64,000 nt of DNA from Arthrobacter sp. (GTDB taxonomy: Bacteria; Actinomycetota; Actinomycetes; Actinomycetales; Micrococcaceae), in assembly GCF_031179985.1 (NCBI RefSeq), contig NZ_JAPSHJ010000012.1, positions 1-64,000 of the forward strand, written 5' to 3'. The notes under the pieces were generated by a model. It was not told where the DNA came from and searched no databases. It worked only from the letters and a program-made list of their open reading frames with translations. Shown here piece after piece: positions 52,145 through 61,908 of the stretch (positions are counted from its first letter, which is position 1; every line of letters begins with the position of its first letter). The translations under genes and the position numbers were made by a program.

Positions 52145-53743
52145 CTAGGCCAGCGTGATCAGATCCAGGTAGTCCTCGTTCCAGAGGTCTTCAACGCCAT
52201 CCGGCAACAGAACCACACGCTCCGGGTTGAGTGCTTCGACTGCCCCTTCATCGTGGCTGACGAGGACGACGGCGCCACTGTAGTTGCGCAGCGCACCCAG
52301 AATTTCGGCGCGGCTGGCGGGGTCCAGGTTGTTTGTGGGTTCGTCAAGGAGCAGTACGTTCGCGCTGGACGCCACAATGGTGGCCAGGGCGAGGCGGGTT
52401 TTCTCGCCGCCGGAGAGGACGCCTGCCGGTTTGTCGACGTCGTCCCCCGAGAACAGGAACGAGCCGAGGATGCCACGCACTTCGGCATCCTGCATGTCCG
52501 GAGCAGAAGAGCGCATGTTCTGCAGGACCGTGCGTTCGACGTCGAGCGTCTCATGCTCCTGGGCGTAGTAGCCCACTTTCAGCCCGTGCCCGGGGACAAT
52601 TTCGCCGGTGTCCGGCTTGTCGACGCCGGCGAGCATGCGGAGCAGGGTGGTTTTGCCCGCTCCATTGAGTCCGAGGATGACCACCTTGGAGCCGCGGTCG
52701 ATGGCAAGATCGACGTCGGTGAAGATCTCCAGTGAGCCGTAGGACTTGCTGAGGCCTTCGGCGGTAAGCGGCGTTTTGCCGCAGGGTGAGGGATCGGGGA
52801 ACCGGAGGGCGGCAACGCGGTCGTTTTCACGCACAGCCTCCAAGCCCTTGAGCAGGCGCTCGGCCCGCTTCGCCATGTTCTGTGCGGCGACGGCCTTGGT
52901 TGCCTTGGCCCTCATCTTGTTGGCCTGGTCAAACAGGACCTGGGCCTTCTTCTCGGCGTTTGCGCGTTCGCGCTTTCGTGCGCGCTCGTCGGTCTCCCGC
53001 TGGAGCAGGTAGCGCTTCCAGTCCATGTTGTAGAAGTCGATCTGCGCCCGGTTCGCATCCAGCAGAAAGACCTTGTTGACGGTGGCTTCGAGTAGCTCGG
53101 TGTCGTGGCTGATCACGATCAGCCCGCCCTGGTGGTTCTTGAGGAAGTCGCGCAGCCAGGAGATGGAATCGGCGTCAAGGTGGTTTGTCGGTTCGTCAAG
53201 GAGCATGGTCTCGGCGCCTGAATAGAGGATCCGGGCCAGCTCAACGCGACGGCGCTGGCCACCGGACAGCGTTTTGAGCGGCTGATTGAGGATGCGATCC
53301 GGCAGTGCAAGGTTCGAGGAGATTGACGCTGCTTCAGCTTCTGCTGCATAGCCGCCGCCCGCGAGGAACTCGGCCTCCAGGCGGTCGTAACGGTTCATGG
53401 CCTTGCGCTGGATGGTGGCGTCATCGCTGGCCATATCCTCATGGGTCTGCTTGAGCTTGCCTACCACGACGTCAAGGCCACGGGCGGACAGGATACGGTC
53501 GCGCGCAAGCTGTTCCATGTCCGGGGTGCGCGGGTCCTGCGGCAGGTAACCGATTTCACCGCTGCGCGTTACTTTTCCCGCAGCCGGCAGGCCTTCCCCC
53601 GCCAGGACGCGGGTCAGAGTGGTCTTTCCTGCACCGTTCCGGCCTACCAGGCCGATCTTGTCTCCCTTGTCGATCCGGAAGCTCACCTGGTCCATAAGGA
53701 GACGGGCGCCGGCGCGCAGTTCAAGATCCTGGACGGTAATCAC
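52145..53743 (-). CDS. ABC-F family ATP-binding protein
   Basis: The 532-residue soluble protein has two ABC domains: Walker A GRNGAGKTT and signature LSGGQRRRVELARIL in the first, GLNGAGKTT and LSGGEKTRLALATI in the second, both with LLLDEPTNHLD/LLLDEPTNNLD. A charged linker (RETDERARKRERANAEKK) separates them. This is the ABC-F translation-factor pattern (EttA/Uup group); there are no membrane segments. The role is probably ribosome-bound, perhaps antibiotic protection. The GTG at 53743 is the start. Confidence 0.95.
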   Translation of the reverse strand: MITVQDLELRAGARLLMDQVSFRIDKGDKIGLVGRNGAGKTTLTRVLAGEGLPAAGKVTRSGEIGYLPQDPRTPDMEQLARDRILSARGLDVVVGKLKQTHEDMASDDATIQRKAMNRYDRLEAEFLAGGGYAAEAEAASISSNLALPDRILNQPLKTLSGGQRRRVELARILYSGAETMLLDEPTNHLDADSISWLRDFLKNHQGGLIVISHDTELLEATVNKVFLLDANRAQIDFYNMDWKRYLLQRETDERARKRERANAEKKAQVLFDQANKMRAKATKAVAAQNMAKRAERLLKGLEAVRENDRVAALRFPDPSPCGKTPLTAEGLSKSYGSLEIFTDVDLAIDRGSKVVILGLNGAGKTTLLRMLAGVDKPDTGEIVPGHGLKVGYYAQEHETLDVERTVLQNMRSSAPDMQDAEVRGILGSFLFSGDDVDKPAGVLSGGEKTRLALATIVASSANVLLLDEPTNNLDPASRAEILGALRNYSGAVVLVSHDEGAVEALNPERVVLLPDGVEDLWNEDYLDLITLA

Positions 53744-53923
53744 AGCAGGTAATGCCTTTCACAACAGGGAACGCCGCAGCACAACGGATGGGATCTGTTG
53801 GGGCCGGGGCAGGTAGCCGAGAGAACGGCCTCTACCAGTCTACCGGCAGGGCAAGCAACGCCTGAAACGCAGAGGTTAACGGCAGAATGGGCCACACTCC
53901 TCCTATACCGCTAGGCTCGGCGG

Positions 53924-54445
53924 ATGTACACCGTAATCCCAGCAAACGTATCCGAAGCACAGCATAAAGCGGCGGTGGGACAACTCCTCGAGCAGTATCA
54001 CCGCCAAACCGAGCGGGAGAAGGCGATCCACGGGATCGGCGTACACGCCGAAGGACTGCCGCTGCCCTCAAAATACCAGGATGAAATCGATGATCCGGAA
54101 GGAGCCTTCGCGCATTCCCACGTCCTCATCGCCGCCGATGGCCCTGACGTTGTGGGGATGCTCGTGCTCACGGTTGACGCCCACGCAAGTGAGGTGAAGC
54201 GGTTGTGGGTGGTGCCGTCAGCCCGAGGCCTCGGGATCGGCTCGGCTCTTCTTCAGCAGGCACTGCGCGTCGCGGAGGACTTCCAATCGCCGGCAGTGCG
54301 CCTGACCGTATGGCCCTGGCGCGAGCCTGCGCTGCGTTCCTACCGACGCCTCGGGTTCGCGGATGTTCAGTCCTGGGACAGCCGCTCAGGGCTCGTATGC
54401 ATGGAGCTGGTCCTCACAAAAAACAATGCCGCGTCCCGGGATTAG
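53924..54445 (+). CDS. GNAT family N-acetyltransferase
   Basis: The 173-residue protein shows the GNAT acetyl-CoA-binding motif VVPSARGLGIGSALLQQAL and the C-terminal YRRLGF block. The N-terminal 45 residues are helical and charged. Substrate unknown. It starts at the ATG at 53924. It is followed by a 100-base gap before bioY on the same strand. Confidence 0.9.
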   Translation: MYTVIPANVSEAQHKAAVGQLLEQYHRQTEREKAIHGIGVHAEGLPLPSKYQDEIDDPEGAFAHSHVLIAADGPDVVGMLVLTVDAHASEVKRLWVVPSARGLGIGSALLQQALRVAEDFQSPAVRLTVWPWREPALRSYRRLGFADVQSWDSRSGLVCMELVLTKNNAASRD

Positions 54446-54548
54446 TAGACCCCCTACAAAAAACGCGTAGTCGGCGGGACGTATCGTCAGAATCCAGACG
54501 TAGTTATGTGCCGGCGGTTCCTGCCTGCACCCGAGAACAGGATTAACC

Positions 54549-55184
54549 ATGACCCAAACTGACAATGCCGTCACCACTCCTTCACCGGTGCAACGCAAGC
54601 GCTGGAACGCCACGGATCTCGGTCTCATCGCTGTTTTCGCCGCGCTCGTTGCGGGCTCGGCTCTGATTGCCGCTATTCCCGTCGGCGGGCTCGGCGTACC
54701 CATTACCCTGCAGACGTTGGCGGTCATGCTCACCGGACTGGTGCTGGGACCGGGACGTGCTTTTGCCGCCGTCGGACTCTACGTGCTGTTGGGCCTGGCC
54801 GGGCTGCCCATCTTCAGTGGCGGGCGCAGCGGTCTGGGTATTCTGGCCGGACCATCGGCGGGCTACATTATTGCGTTCCCGCTAGCCGCCGCCGCGGTGG
54901 GTTGGCTCGCTGTCGTGATCATCCAGCGCACAGTGAAGAACCGCGGCGTCCTGCTGTTTGGCGCTGCCATGGTCAGCAGCATCGTGCTGGTTCACGCTCT
55001 GGGAGTGCTGGGAATGGTGGTCAACGCCAAGCTCGAACTGTCGAAGGCTGTTCTTGCCGACCTTGCCTTCTACCCCGGCGACATCATTAAGAATGTTCTC
55101 GCTGTAACCATCGCCCTCGCCCTTCACAAAGCCTTCCCCGACCTCCTGGTCCGTCCGGCCAGGAGCAAAAGCCGCCTGCCGTGA
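54549..55184 (+). CDS. bioY: Biotin transporter substrate-binding subunit BioY
   Basis: The 211-residue membrane protein is the S-component of the biotin energy-coupling-factor transporter. It has six helices and the BioY signature PITLQTLAVMLTGLVLGPGRA, GLAGLPIFSGGRSGL and GPSAGYIIAFPLAA. The ATG follows ACAGGAT. The TGA overlaps the bioM GTG (GTGA). I could not find a convincing BioQ- or BirA-type palindrome upstream. Confidence 0.96.
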   Translation: MTQTDNAVTTPSPVQRKRWNATDLGLIAVFAALVAGSALIAAIPVGGLGVPITLQTLAVMLTGLVLGPGRAFAAVGLYVLLGLAGLPIFSGGRSGLGILAGPSAGYIIAFPLAAAAVGWLAVVIIQRTVKNRGVLLFGAAMVSSIVLVHALGVLGMVVNAKLELSKAVLADLAFYPGDIIKNVLAVTIALALHKAFPDLLVRPARSKSRLP

Positions 55185-55957
55185 AATCCATAGTCCTCAA
55201 CCAGGTGGGCGTCGAGGTCGTCGCGGACGGCACCGCCGGATCCAAGGTGCTGCTGAGCGGGATCTCCCTGACGCTGACTGAGCAGCGTGTGGGTGTGATC
55301 GGAGCGAACGGTTCAGGGAAGTCAACCCTGCTTAGGCTTCTGAACGGCCTGATGGAGCCCAGCACGGGCAAAGTGACCGTCAAGGGAAAAGACACCGTAC
55401 GGGACGTCCGCTCTGTTCGCCGGGAAGTGGGTTTTGTTTTTACCGATCCGCTCTCCCAGCTGGTGATGCCGACCGGGCGGGAGGACGTGGAGCTGTCACT
55501 CAGGCGTTCCATCCGGAACCCGCACGAGCGTCGACGGACCGCTGAGTCAACCCTGGAGCGCTTTGGATTGCTGCCCCTTGCTGACCAAAGCATCTATGAA
55601 CTTTCCGGTGGGGAACGGCAGCTTCTTGCCCTCGCGACGGTATTGGCGGTTGCGCCGTCCGTACTGGTACTCGATGAACCGTCCACTCTGCTGGACCTTC
55701 GGAACCGGGAACTCCTGCGCCGCACCATTGCCGGACTGGAACAGCAGGTGGTGATGTCCACCCATGACCTGGACCTCGTTCAGGACATGGACCGGGTGCT
55801 GGTGGTGGATGACGGAAGGATAGTGTTCGACGGCGCCCCAAGTGCCGCCGTCGTTCATTACCGTCAGCTCTGCGCAGCTTCCCTACCCCCGCTGCCGACG
55901 CCGGCTGTGGAAGAAGTCCGTAAACCGTTAGAGGCTCACCTTGGGGAGTATCGGTGA
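55181..55957 (+). CDS. bioM: Biotin ECF transporter ATPase BioM
   Basis: The 258-residue ABC ATPase has Walker A (GANGSGKST), Q-loop, signature (LSGGERQLLALATVLAV) and Walker B (VLVLDEPSTLLD). It energises biotin uptake with BioN and BioY. The GTG at 55181 overlaps the bioY stop, and its TGA overlaps the bioN GTG. The three form a tight operon. Confidence 0.95.
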   Translation: MKSIVLNQVGVEVVADGTAGSKVLLSGISLTLTEQRVGVIGANGSGKSTLLRLLNGLMEPSTGKVTVKGKDTVRDVRSVRREVGFVFTDPLSQLVMPTGREDVELSLRRSIRNPHERRRTAESTLERFGLLPLADQSIYELSGGERQLLALATVLAVAPSVLVLDEPSTLLDLRNRELLRRTIAGLEQQVVMSTHDLDLVQDMDRVLVVDDGRIVFDGAPSAAVVHYRQLCAASLPPLPTPAVEEVRKPLEAHLGEYR

Positions 55958-56577
55958 GCAGTTCCAACTTCCTGCTGGTCAATTATGTGCCCGGAGCCTC
56001 TCCCATCCACCGGGCACCGCTCTGGCTGAAGTTCCTGGGCGTATTTGCCTGTGGCTTGGCCTCGTTCCTGATTGTGGACTGGGCGGTGTCCGCCGGCGCC
56101 CTGGCACTCATGTGCGCCCTGTTTCTGGTCAGCGGGGCAGGGGTCCGGAGACTTTTCCGTGCCGTGCGTCCCGTCCTGCCCGTCCTGCTGGTGATCGGAT
56201 TGTTCCAGTGGTGGCAGCTGGGGGCACCGACAGCGGGGCGGATCGTCCTGAATATTCTGGTCTGCATTGTGGCTGCATCGCTGCTGACTGCAACCACTCC
56301 CATTCAGCGGCTCTTGGATGGTGTGGTCAGCTCGGCGCGTCCGTTCCAGCGCTTCGGGGCTGACCCTGAACGCTTCGCCCTGACCATTGCCATCATGCTC
56401 AGGAGTATCCCGTACATCGCCGGCGCCTACTCAGAGGTCCGGGACTCTGCCCGGGCGCGGGGCCTTGAACGGAATCCGCGGGCACGCATTCTTCCCGTCA
56501 TCATCACCACCGTGGCCTTCGCGCGCCAGACCGGTGACGCTCTGGCAGCCCGTGGCCTGGGCGAAGCCGACGACTGA
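55954..56577 (+). CDS. bioN: Biotin ECF transporter T-component BioN
   Basis: The 207-residue transmembrane coupling subunit (CbiQ/EcfT type) has five helices and the two ARG motifs that contact the ATPase: DSARARGLE and, near the end, ALAARGLGEADD. It joins BioM to BioY. The GTG at 55954 overlaps bioM. The stop is 42 bases from the convergent thiolase gene. Confidence 0.94.
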   Translation: MSSSNFLLVNYVPGASPIHRAPLWLKFLGVFACGLASFLIVDWAVSAGALALMCALFLVSGAGVRRLFRAVRPVLPVLLVIGLFQWWQLGAPTAGRIVLNILVCIVAASLLTATTPIQRLLDGVVSSARPFQRFGADPERFALTIAIMLRSIPYIAGAYSEVRDSARARGLERNPRARILPVIITTVAFARQTGDALAARGLGEADD

Positions 56578-56618
56578 CAGTTGCCAGCGGTCAGGGCCAG
56601 CCGCATTGCCCCTGCCTG

Positions 56619-57833
56619 TCAGCCGATGGCCCCATAGCGGAGTAAAGCCGCTGTCCCCATGCCTCCAGCGATGCTGATCATGGCCAGTGCAAGCCTCTCC
56701 TGTCCTGGACTCCGCCGTGACTGGGCCAGCAGCCTGGTCACGAGGACAGCCCCGGAAGCACCGTAGGCGTGGCCCAACGCTAGTGCGCCCCCGTCCCGGT
56801 TGACCTGACCCGGATCCAGGCCCAGTAGATCGAGGCAGGCCAGCGTTTGCGAGGCAAAGGCCTCATTGAATTCCACCAGGTCAAGCTCCTGGGCTGTGAC
56901 GCCTTGAGTCGCCAGGACCCTGGCAGCAGCTGAAGCAGCTCCAATGCCCAATAACTCCGGATCCACGCCTGCAGTGTCCGTTCCGAGCACCAGAAGCCCG
57001 TCCCTGGCCCCCAGCTCGCGTGCCCGCTGGAGGGACGTGATGACGACGGCGGCTGCTCCGTCGGCGTCGAAACAGGAGTTGCCGGCCGTTACAGTTCCCT
57101 CGTTGCTGAAGGCCGGAGGGAACCTTGCAAGCACGCCGGCGGTGAGCCTGGGGCGGGGCCCGTCATCGTCCGTGACAATGCCTGTGCCGCCGCTGCTCTG
57201 AAGGGGCTGTATTTCGGACTCGAAGAATCCGGCCTTTGCCGCTTCCAGCGCACGGCGGTGGCTCTCCAGCGAGAAGGCATCCTGGCGTTCCCGGCTGATG
57301 CCGTAGCGCGCTGCGACATTGTCCGCGGCAACGCCCATATCCGGGTCCCCGTAGGTGTGCGGCACAAACTGTGCCCGGCCGAAAAATTCAGGCTCACCCG
57401 CAATCCCGCGGTGGGCCCGGAGCGGGGCAGTGCTGATACTCTCTACACCGCCAGCCAGGTAGGCACCGTTGCCGCCCGCGGCCACCATGCGGGAGGCGAG
57501 CACGATGGCGTCCAGACCCGAACCGCATTGGCGGTCTACGGTGACTCCCGGCACTAAGACGGGCAGTCCGGCCTCCAGCAGGGCCAGCCGGGCAACATTA
57601 CCGTTCGCTCCTACAGCGTTGCCGATCACCACGTCGGCGACGGCGTCAGCGCTAAGCCTGGTTTCCGCCAGCAGGCCGGCCAGTACGGGCGCCAGCAGTT
57701 CGTGCGCACGCAGTGAACTGAGTGCTCCTCCTGTGCGGCAAAGGGGTGTACGCCGGGCTTCGATAATCACCGGCTGACGATCGGCAGGAAGAGGGCTTAC
57801 ACCGCGGAAATCGTAGCGTCCAGTCTCAGGCAA
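56619..57833 (-). CDS. Thiolase-like acyltransferase with Cys-to-Ser change in the C-terminal motif
   Basis: This 404-residue thiolase has the nucleophile Cys103 (DRQCGSGLDA), VEFNEAFASQ and LGHAYGASGA. The C-terminal general-base Cys motif is changed to Ser387 (ISIAGGMG, codon at 56673-56675). It starts at TTG 57833 after GGAAGG, overlapping the acyl-CoA synthetase stop by eight bases; a TTG at 57872 is an alternative. It probably acts on acyl-CoA made by the neighbouring synthetase, but catalysis may be altered. Confidence 0.88.
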   Translation of the reverse strand: MPETGRYDFRGVSPLPADRQPVIIEARRTPLCRTGGALSSLRAHELLAPVLAGLLAETRLSADAVADVVIGNAVGANGNVARLALLEAGLPVLVPGVTVDRQCGSGLDAIVLASRMVAAGGNGAYLAGGVESISTAPLRAHRGIAGEPEFFGRAQFVPHTYGDPDMGVAADNVAARYGISRERQDAFSLESHRRALEAAKAGFFESEIQPLQSSGGTGIVTDDDGPRPRLTAGVLARFPPAFSNEGTVTAGNSCFDADGAAAVVITSLQRARELGARDGLLVLGTDTAGVDPELLGIGAASAAARVLATQGVTAQELDLVEFNEAFASQTLACLDLLGLDPGQVNRDGGALALGHAYGASGAVLVTRLLAQSRRSPGQERLALAMISIAGGMGTAALLRYGAIG

Positions 57834-59217
57834 GGCGTCGCGCCTTCCGGTCGCCCTCGCCAATCCAATCAAGCAGAAGCTGCCGGCTGACCTTGCCGCG
57901 GTCAGTCAGCGGGAGCTCGTCCAGGATGTAGTACTGAATGGGCCGTTTGTCCCGGGCCAGGACCTCTTCGAGCCCTGTTCTCACCTGCGTGGCAGTGAGG
58001 CCGCCGTTGGAAAGCACAATGCCAGCTACAACACGTTGACCGCGAAGATCGTCCGGCATTCCGGCAGCTACGGCGGCTGCGACTCCCGGCACGGAGGCCA
58101 GGGCCAGTTCCACCTCGTGCGGGTAGACGTTTTTGCCTGAGGTGATGATCATGTCCGAGCGGCGGCCCAGGATATGGAGCTCCCCGTCCGTCAGGTAGCC
58201 TTGGTCGCCAACGGTGAACCAGTCACCAAAGCGTCGAAGCGCCTGGCCGTCGTCTCCCCACAGATAGCCGTTGCTCACCATGCCGCTTCGGACGCAGATG
58301 TTGCCGTCGGCGCCATCAGGCAGGATTCCGCCGTCGTCGTCCATGATCAGGACTTCCACCCCGGGAAACGGCCGGCCGATTCCGGACCCGCCCGGCGAGG
58401 GGGTTTGGCCCGGAGCGAGGCCGAGTCCGGAGACAAAGCTGAGTTCGGAGGCGCCGTAGTACTCAAACAGGGTGGCATTGGGCGCCCACCTGCGGGCAGC
58501 CTCAAGGGTCCGCGCGTCCAGCTTGGACCCGGCGCAAATGATGCTCCTGACTCCGGAGGCATCTACTCCTCCTAAGAGGCCGCGCTCGCTCAGGAGCCTT
58601 AGCATCGTGGGTACCAGCACCAGGCGGGTGATTCCGTCGTGGGTGATGGCGGCATGAACATCCCCGACGTCGAAGCTGTCGAGGGTATGGAACTCGGAAC
58701 CCGCGTAAAGACATTCGGACAGGGCATAGAGGTTCAGGCTCGATGCCAGCGGCCCGGGGGCCATGGTTTTGTCTGTTGATTCGAGTCCGAAGAAGGCCAT
58801 GGAGGCCTGGAAGGAACGAACCCAGGATTGCCGGGACCGGGTAAAGGCTTTGGGAACAGATGTGGTGCCGGATGTCATTCCGATGAGGAAGCTGGAGTCC
58901 GCCGGGCCGTCGTCCAGTGCAGTTCCCGACGCCGGCGCCGGTGCGCCGAGGCGGGAACGAACCTCGTTCCTCAAATGCTCTGGCCAGGACGGATCCAACA
59001 CGGCGCACTGCCGCTCCCCCGCTACCGCCGCGGCGAAACGGGCGACAAATTCGACAGAATTCCCCTCCGTCAGCACAGTCACCTGTTGGGATTGCGGAAC
59101 CAGATCAGCCGCCAGCTTCTGCAGGGACTCCCAGGTCAGCCGTTGGGCGCCAACAACAATGGCAGTGTCGTCGGGACGTTCATTGGCCCAGCGCTGGAGT
59201 TGGTCGAGAAAAGGCAT
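57826..59217 (-). CDS. AMP-forming acyl-CoA synthetase family protein
   Basis: The 463-residue adenylate-forming enzyme has the A3 motif FLIGMTSGTTSVPKAF, EYYGASELSFVSG (A5), GDQGYL (A7), ILGRRSDMIITSGKNVYP (A8) and the catalytic Lys in LTDRGKVSRQ (A10). It activates a carboxylic acid to the CoA thioester; it is shorter than long-chain synthetases. The substrate is unknown. It is directly upstream of the thiolase and is translationally coupled to it. Confidence 0.92.
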   Translation of the reverse strand: MPFLDQLQRWANERPDDTAIVVGAQRLTWESLQKLAADLVPQSQQVTVLTEGNSVEFVARFAAAVAGERQCAVLDPSWPEHLRNEVRSRLGAPAPASGTALDDGPADSSFLIGMTSGTTSVPKAFTRSRQSWVRSFQASMAFFGLESTDKTMAPGPLASSLNLYALSECLYAGSEFHTLDSFDVGDVHAAITHDGITRLVLVPTMLRLLSERGLLGGVDASGVRSIICAGSKLDARTLEAARRWAPNATLFEYYGASELSFVSGLGLAPGQTPSPGGSGIGRPFPGVEVLIMDDDGGILPDGADGNICVRSGMVSNGYLWGDDGQALRRFGDWFTVGDQGYLTDGELHILGRRSDMIITSGKNVYPHEVELALASVPGVAAAVAAGMPDDLRGQRVVAGIVLSNGGLTATQVRTGLEEVLARDKRPIQYYILDELPLTDRGKVSRQLLLDWIGEGDRKARRLA

Positions 59218-59278
59218 CAGAGCCACTTTACCGCCGCCACCAGGTTCCCTCACCGCCCGGCCGGACTATTGTGACGTT

Positions 59279-60163
59279 ATGAGTTTCAACGACAATGTCC
59301 CCTTGGATCCATCACAGGTGCAGGACCGCCGGGGCATGGGGCGAGGCACCAAAATAGGCGGCGGCATAGGCGGCGGAATCGTTCTCCTGCTGGCGCTGCT
59401 GTTCGGTGTTAATCCTCAGTTGCTGGAAGGCCTCGGGGGAACCGTGCAGGACCCCTCAGCCCAGAGCCAGGGAACAGCGCCGGCCTGCAGGACCGGAGCG
59501 GACGCGGACCAACGTCTTGATTGCCGGATCGTCGGGACGGTCAACAGCCTGAACGCTTTCTGGCCGGCCTACCTTGCCGGGTACAACCGGCAGTACCCGC
59601 AACCTGAAACTGTCATCTTCCGGGATGCCACAGAGACCGGATGCGGAGCGGCCACGTCAGCTGTGGGTCCGTTCTATTGCCCCGCCGACACCACGGCGTA
59701 CTTCGACCCTGGATTCTTCCAGGAACTCGTGGACCGGTTCGGTTCATCAGGCGGCCCGCTTGCCCAGGAATACGTGGTGGCCCACGAGTTCGGCCATCAT
59801 GTCCAGAACGTGCTGGGTTACCTGGACCGTGCCCAGCAGGATCCGCAAGGGCCTGAATCAGGCGCTGTCCGCGTCGAGCTGCAGGCTGATTGCTATGCCG
59901 GCCTCTGGGCCCACCATGCCACCCAGCCGGACCCTGCTTCCGGCCAGCCCTTCCTGGACCCGCTGACCGAACAGGACCTGAAGGACGCGCTGTCCGCCGC
60001 TTCCGCCGTCGGCGATGACCGAATCCAGGAGGCCGCAACGGGAAGGGTCACCCCTGAAGCCTGGACGCATGGTTCCAGTGAACAACGCCAGCGGTGGTTC
60101 TACACAGGCTATTCCACCGGCGACATCAACCAATGCGATACCTTCTCGGCCGCGACTCTCTGA
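59279..60163 (+). CDS. Neutral zinc metallopeptidase (YpfJ-type)
   Basis: The 294-residue protein has one membrane helix at about residues 27-45 (IGGGIGGGIVLLLALLFG) and an outer domain with HEFGHHVQ as the zinc site, RVELQADCYAGLWA with the third ligand Glu, and four conserved Cys. This is the KPN_02809/YpfJ family of neutral zinc metallopeptidases. It is probably anchored with the catalytic domain outside. The ATG at 59279 is chosen because the frame upstream is antisense to the synthetase. Confidence 0.92.
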   Translation: MSFNDNVPLDPSQVQDRRGMGRGTKIGGGIGGGIVLLLALLFGVNPQLLEGLGGTVQDPSAQSQGTAPACRTGADADQRLDCRIVGTVNSLNAFWPAYLAGYNRQYPQPETVIFRDATETGCGAATSAVGPFYCPADTTAYFDPGFFQELVDRFGSSGGPLAQEYVVAHEFGHHVQNVLGYLDRAQQDPQGPESGAVRVELQADCYAGLWAHHATQPDPASGQPFLDPLTEQDLKDALSAASAVGDDRIQEAATGRVTPEAWTHGSSEQRQRWFYTGYSTGDINQCDTFSAATL

Positions 60164-60168
60164 ACCCA

Positions 60169-60229
60169 ATCGATTGCTCCGTAGGCGCCGTTTTCATGCT
60201 CGAAAAGGGCCGATGGGGAGCAATCGATG
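60169..60229. repeat. Dispersed palindromic element, copy 2
   Basis: ATCGATTGCTCC (60169-60180) is perfectly inverted as GGAGCAATCGAT (60217-60228). The inner stem is GCCGTTTTC/GAAAAGGGC (60187-60195, 60202-60210) with one mismatch. The right end is identical to 41488-41503 of copy 1 for 16 bases. It lies after the metallopeptidase, between convergent genes. Confidence 0.75.
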
Positions 60230-60237
60230 GTTAAGCG

Positions 60238-60283
60238 CGACGGCGGCCGGTTACCTTCGCGGGAAGGTAACCGGCCGCCGTCG
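60238..60283. terminator. Perfect 21-bp stem with four-base loop
   Basis: 60238-60258 and 60263-60283 are exact inverse complements around GCGG (arms begin CGACGGCGGCCGG). It separates the convergent metallopeptidase and SUF genes. No T-run follows on either strand, so it may be a T-less terminator, a recombination or protein-binding site, or part of the adjacent element. Confidence 0.7.
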
Positions 60284-60305
60284 AGGCCATGGAGGCGGTG
60301 GGGAC

Positions 60306-60638
60306 TTAGATGTTGAACCCGAGGGCGCGCATCTGGTCCTTGCCGTCATCGGTGATGCGTTCCGGACCCCATGGCGGCATCCACACCCAATTCAGGCGCC
60401 ATTCGTCCACAACACCGTCCAGTGCCTTGCCGACCTGCTCTTCGAGCACGTCCGTCAGCGGGCAGGCAGCGGTGGTGAGCGTCATGTCGATCAGCAGTGC
60501 GCCGTCGTCGTCGGAGTATTTCAACCCGTAGAGCAAACCGAGGTCAACAATGTTGACCCCGAGCTCCGGGTCAATGACGTCCTTGAGGGCCTCTTCGACA
60601 TCCTCAAGGCCCGTCCGGGCGGTATTGATTTCGGTCAT
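60306..60638 (-). CDS. SufT-like metal-sulfur cluster assembly factor (DUF59/MIP18)
   Basis: The 110-residue protein has the DUF59 fold: DVIDPELGVNIVDLGLLYG, then MTLTTAACPLTDVLEEQV (with the conserved Cys) and WMPPWGPERITDDG. Proteins of this group help mature Fe-S proteins. It is at the end of the SUF operon. Cysteine desulfurase (sufS) and sufU genes are not seen in this stretch. Confidence 0.92.
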   Translation of the reverse strand: MTEINTARTGLEDVEEALKDVIDPELGVNIVDLGLLYGLKYSDDDGALLIDMTLTTAACPLTDVLEEQVGKALDGVVDEWRLNWVWMPPWGPERITDDGKDQMRALGFNI

Positions 60639-60650
60639 GACTGGTCCTTA

Positions 60651-61448
<798 letters not shown>

Positions 61449-61528
61449 GTGTCTTGTTCTCCTCTGCACCATGCCCTCTGGCTGCGGTGCGGTTTCTTGG
61501 CTTGAAGTTTTTGATGTGCGGTTGACGG

Positions 61529-61888
61529 TTAGCTGAAGTTGGGGGCTTCAGCGCCATTGAGTACGTTTGTGAAGTCCACGTAGACGTCGTCGCCCTCGAT
61601 GGTGACCGCAAAAACCGGTACCGGGTCGTAGGCAGGCAGCTGAAGTGGCTCCCCCGTGCGGAGATCGAACTGGGATCCATGGCCCCAGCACTCGATCATG
61701 CAACCCTCGACTTCACCCTCCGAAAGGGAGACGTCCGCATGCGAGCAGGTGTCGCCAATTGCATGGATGTCACCCATCGAGTCCTTCACAATGGCGACGG
61801 GGTAGTCGTCGATCAGGATGCGCAGTGCCTGCTTGAGTTTGATCTCACTGGCGCTGCAGACGAGCTCACCCTTCGGCTGTTCAGTCAT
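61529..61888 (-). CDS. Rieske-type ferredoxin in the SUF operon
   Basis: The 119-residue protein carries a Rieske 2Fe-2S site: Cys-x-His in DTCSHADVSL and Cys-x-x-His in IECWGHGSQFD. It is similar to ferredoxin subunits of non-heme-iron dioxygenases. In actinobacteria this protein is regularly found between sufD and sufC and may give electrons to assembly or accept a cluster; its role is not established. It starts 20 bases after sufD. Confidence 0.93.
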   Translation of the reverse strand: MTEQPKGELVCSASEIKLKQALRILIDDYPVAIVKDSMGDIHAIGDTCSHADVSLSEGEVEGCMIECWGHGSQFDLRTGEPLQLPAYDPVPVFAVTIEGDDVYVDFTNVLNGAEAPNFS

Positions 61889-61908
61889 GTGGTTGTTTCC
61901 GTGCCCGT

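Noticed and set aside
54446..54548. Possible biotin operator before bioY
   Set aside because: GTTC and GAAC pieces are present but spaced too far apart; no convincing palindrome was found.
58763..59278. 172-codon extension before the zinc metallopeptidase
   Set aside because: It is antisense to the acyl-CoA synthetase; the ATG at 59279 starts the recognisable protein.
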